NCBI GenBank assembly: GCA_012031955.1
Contig: JAAURZ010000100.1
Coordinates: forward strand, 1-7,581
From: Bacteroidia bacterium
GTDB lineage: Bacteria > Bacteroidota > Bacteroidia > Cytophagales > Cyclobacteriaceae
Direction of reading: 5' to 3'
Length of the DNA stretch: 7,581 bases
The first letter of the stretch is position 1. Each line of letters opens with the position of its first letter. Shown one piece after another: positions 5,837 to 7,581 of the stretch. A program made the position numbers and the translations under genes. The notes under the pieces were generated by a model that did not search any database, was not told where the DNA came from, and worked only from the letters and a program-made list of their open reading frames with translations.

Positions 5837-5852
5837 TGTTCCACGTGAAACG
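5837..5852 (+). other. parS-like chromosome partition site 2
   Basis: TGTTCCACGTGAAACG agrees with 15 of 16 positions of the ParB/Spo0J site TGTTNCACGTGAAACA. The same 15-base string GTTCCACGTGAAACG occurs at site 1, in the same orientation, 48 bases upstream. The site ends 12 bases before the mnmG start codon, so bound ParB could also affect mnmG transcription or translation. I found no third copy in the window. Confidence 0.83.
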
Positions 5853-5864
5853 TAATAACTGTAA

Positions 5865-7581
5865 ATGTTCCCAGAATATGATGTGATTGTGGTGGGTGCC
5901 GGCCATGCGGGTTGTGAAGCAGCGCACGCGGCGGCCAAAATGGGCTCGCGTGTTCTCCTCGTCACCATGAACATGAATACAATCGCCCAGATGTCGTGCA
6001 ATCCGGCCATGGGTGGTATCGCGAAGGGACAAATAGTACGCGAAATAGATGCACTTGGTGGCATGTCCGGGATCATCAGCGACAAGTCGATGGTCCAGTT
6101 CCGCATGTTGAACAAATCAAAGGGCCCCGCAATGTGGAGCCCACGAACCCAGAACGATCGCATGCGCTTCTCCGAGGAATGGCGCCTGGCACTAGAACGA
6201 GAACCAAACGTCGACTTCTGGCAGGAAATGGCAAAGGGCATAGTAGTAGAAAACGGCCAGGCCTGTGGAGTCATAACAAGCCTCGGGCTCGTGATCCGCT
6301 CCAAAGCTGTCGTCCTCACAAACGGTACTTTTCTCAACGGGAAAATCCATATCGGTGAAAAACAATTCGGGGGGGGCCGTACTGCAGAAAACGCCGCTAC
6401 TGGCCTGACAGAACAGTTAATCCAGCTCGGATTCGAAGCTGGGCGCATGAAAACCGGAACCCCGCCCAGGGTCGACGGACGAAGCCTGAACTATGCGAAA
6501 ATGGAAGAACAGAAGGGCGACGAAAATCCATCGAAGTTTTCTTACAGTAAAGACACAACCCCGCTTGACCGCCAGTTAAGTTGCTGGATCACCTACACCA
6601 ATGACGCGGTCCATAGCGAGCTCAAGAAGGGATTCGACAAGTCGCCAATGTTCCAGGGACGGATTCAAGGGCTCGGACCCCGCTATTGCCCATCCATTGA
6701 AGACAAAATCAATCGATTCGCCGAACGCGAACGCCACCAAATATTTGTTGAACCCGAAGGCTGGAATACGGTGGAGATCTATGTTAATGGGTTCTCCACT
6801 TCGCTGCCCGAGGATGTGCAATATGACGCGCTTCGGAAAATACCTGGTTTTGAGACCGTGCGCATGTTCAGACCAGGCTACGCAATTGAGTACGACTTCT
6901 TTCCACCCACTCAACTGAAGAACACGCTTGAGACACAACTTGTTGACAATCTGTACTTTGCGGGTCAAATCAACGGCACGACTGGGTACGAAGAAGCGGC
7001 CTGCCAGGGTCTCATGGCAGGCATCAACGCGCACAACAAAGTTCACGGAAAAGCACCCTTCATACTACAGCGGTCGCAGGCCTACATCGGCGTGCTGATC
7101 GACGACCTCATCACCAAAGGTACCCAGGAACCATATCGCATGTTCACCTCCAGGGCGGAGTACAGAATATTGCTGCGGCAAGACAACGCCGACCTGCGGC
7201 TCACACCCAGCGGCCATGCACTAGGCCTGGCAGACGACCGACGCCTTGCTGCCGTACAAGAGAAAAAAGCCGGTACAGAAACACTAAGCAGATATCTTGA
7301 GCAATTCAAGTTGCAACCAGAACTCGTCAACCAGGCGCTGGAAGGCATCGGCACCTCCACGCTGAAAGAAAAGACCCCCGCCATCACGTTGTTGAAACGA
7401 CCGGAGATCGGGATTGCCGAACTGGCCACCATCGACGCCACGCTCGCGCAAACATTTCAGCAACAAAACGCCGACACCCTGGAGCAACTGGAAATATCAG
7501 TCAAGTATGCCACCTACATTGAACGCGAACAAAAACTGGCAGAAAAAATAACCAGTCTCGACAGTTTCACGATCAACAACG
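5865..7581 (+). CDS. mnmG: tRNA uridine-5-carboxymethylaminomethyl modification enzyme MnmG (GidA), C-terminus beyond the window
   Basis: MnmG is the FAD-dependent partner of the GTPase MnmE; together they modify uridine 34 at C5 in the wobble position of certain tRNAs. The frame is open from ATG 5865 to the right edge, 572 codons plus one base, against a usual length of about 620-630, so roughly 50 C-terminal residues (part of the MnmE-binding helical domain) are missing. The N-terminus MFPEYDVIVVGAGHAGCEAA carries the FAD dinucleotide-binding motif GAGHAG (residues 11-16). Further conserved blocks are MSCNPAMGGIAKGQ, MKTGTPPRVDGRS, the GIDA signature GPRYCPSIEDK, the second signature AGQINGTTGYEEAACQGLMA and FTSRAEYRILLRQDNAD. 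An eight-G run at about 6369-6376 is in frame (Gly-Gly-Gly). The start lacks a Shine-Dalgarno. The 90-base spacer with two parS-like sites sets it apart from the operon upstream. Confidence 0.98.
   Translation, partial: MFPEYDVIVVGAGHAGCEAAHAAAKMGSRVLLVTMNMNTIAQMSCNPAMGGIAKGQIVREIDALGGMSGIISDKSMVQFRMLNKSKGPAMWSPRTQNDRMRFSEEWRLALEREPNVDFWQEMAKGIVVENGQACGVITSLGLVIRSKAVVLTNGTFLNGKIHIGEKQFGGGRTAENAATGLTEQLIQLGFEAGRMKTGTPPRVDGRSLNYAKMEEQKGDENPSKFSYSKDTTPLDRQLSCWITYTNDAVHSELKKGFDKSPMFQGRIQGLGPRYCPSIEDKINRFAERERHQIFVEPEGWNTVEIYVNGFSTSLPEDVQYDALRKIPGFETVRMFRPGYAIEYDFFPPTQLKNTLETQLVDNLYFAGQINGTTGYEEAACQGLMAGINAHNKVHGKAPFILQRSQAYIGVLIDDLITKGTQEPYRMFTSRAEYRILLRQDNADLRLTPSGHALGLADDRRLAAVQEKKAGTETLSRYLEQFKLQPELVNQALEGIGTSTLKEKTPAITLLKRPEIGIAELATIDATLAQTFQQQNADTLEQLEISVKYATYIEREQKLAEKITSLDSFTINN

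Noticed and set aside
5789..5852. Reading the repeated GTTCCACGTGAAAC as a CRISPR repeat or generic CACGTG regulator box
   Set aside because: There are only two copies, the repeat is too short for CRISPR, and the full 14-base match to parS is far more specific than a CACGTG hexamer.
5680..5886. A small plus-strand frame spanning the ybeY end and the parS spacer
   Set aside because: It is out of frame with ybeY in its first half and covers the two partition sites in its second, so it is a chance frame.
6369..6376. The eight-G run in mnmG as another frame break
   Set aside because: As written it encodes Gly-Gly-Gly in the conserved EKQFGGGRTAEN block and the frame stays correct on both sides.
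5771..6448. A 225-residue minus-strand frame over the start of mnmG
   Set aside because: It lies opposite strongly conserved MnmG sequence and runs through both parS-like sites; no recognisable motif or start context supports it.

Overview
The window looks like chromosomal DNA of a Bacteroidota bacterium, most likely of the order Cytophagales. The reasons are the gene set and order (ComF-type protein, AhpD-like protein, DUF4175 membrane protein, RsbW-type ATPase, ybeY, mnmG), the general lack of Shine-Dalgarno sequences, and matches to the Bacteroidota -7 promoter element TAnnTTTG upstream of two genes. It is a housekeeping region. No insertion sequence, CRISPR array, tRNA or rRNA was seen.

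Layout. Positions 1-603 (minus strand) hold the N-terminal 201 residues of a ComF-family phosphoribosyltransferase, cut off at the left edge just inside its PRPP-binding loop. A 78-base divergent intergenic region separates it from two plus-strand genes: an AhpD-like carboxymuconolactone decarboxylase family protein (682-1026) and an overlapping small unidentified protein (1019-1396). After a 119-base gap with a perfect 14-base palindrome, the plus-strand series DUF4175 protein (1516-4928), RsbW/SpoIIAB-type ATPase (4946-5350), ybeY (5351-5774) and mnmG (5865 to the right edge) follows. The first three are packed with gaps of 17 and 0 bases and look like one operon. mnmG is preceded by a 90-base spacer.

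Two points stand out. First, the ybeY-mnmG spacer carries two copies of GTTCCACGTGAAAC, 48 bases apart. These fit the chromosomal partition site parS (ParB/Spo0J binding site), so this locus is probably a centromere-like element near the replication origin. Second, four single-base frame breaks lie within 3.7 kb: three in the DUF4175 gene and one near the start of ybeY. Protein similarity continues cleanly across each break, while the flanking genes, including 1.7 kb of mnmG, are intact. I read them mainly as consensus-sequence errors rather than decay or programmed recoding, but the sequence alone cannot settle this.

Functionally, YbeY (rRNA maturation) and MnmG (tRNA wobble-uridine modification) are translation genes. 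The RsbW-type ATPase suggests a partner-switching regulator. DUF4175 is a large membrane-anchored coiled-coil protein of unknown role. I did not find a new defence or mobile system here.
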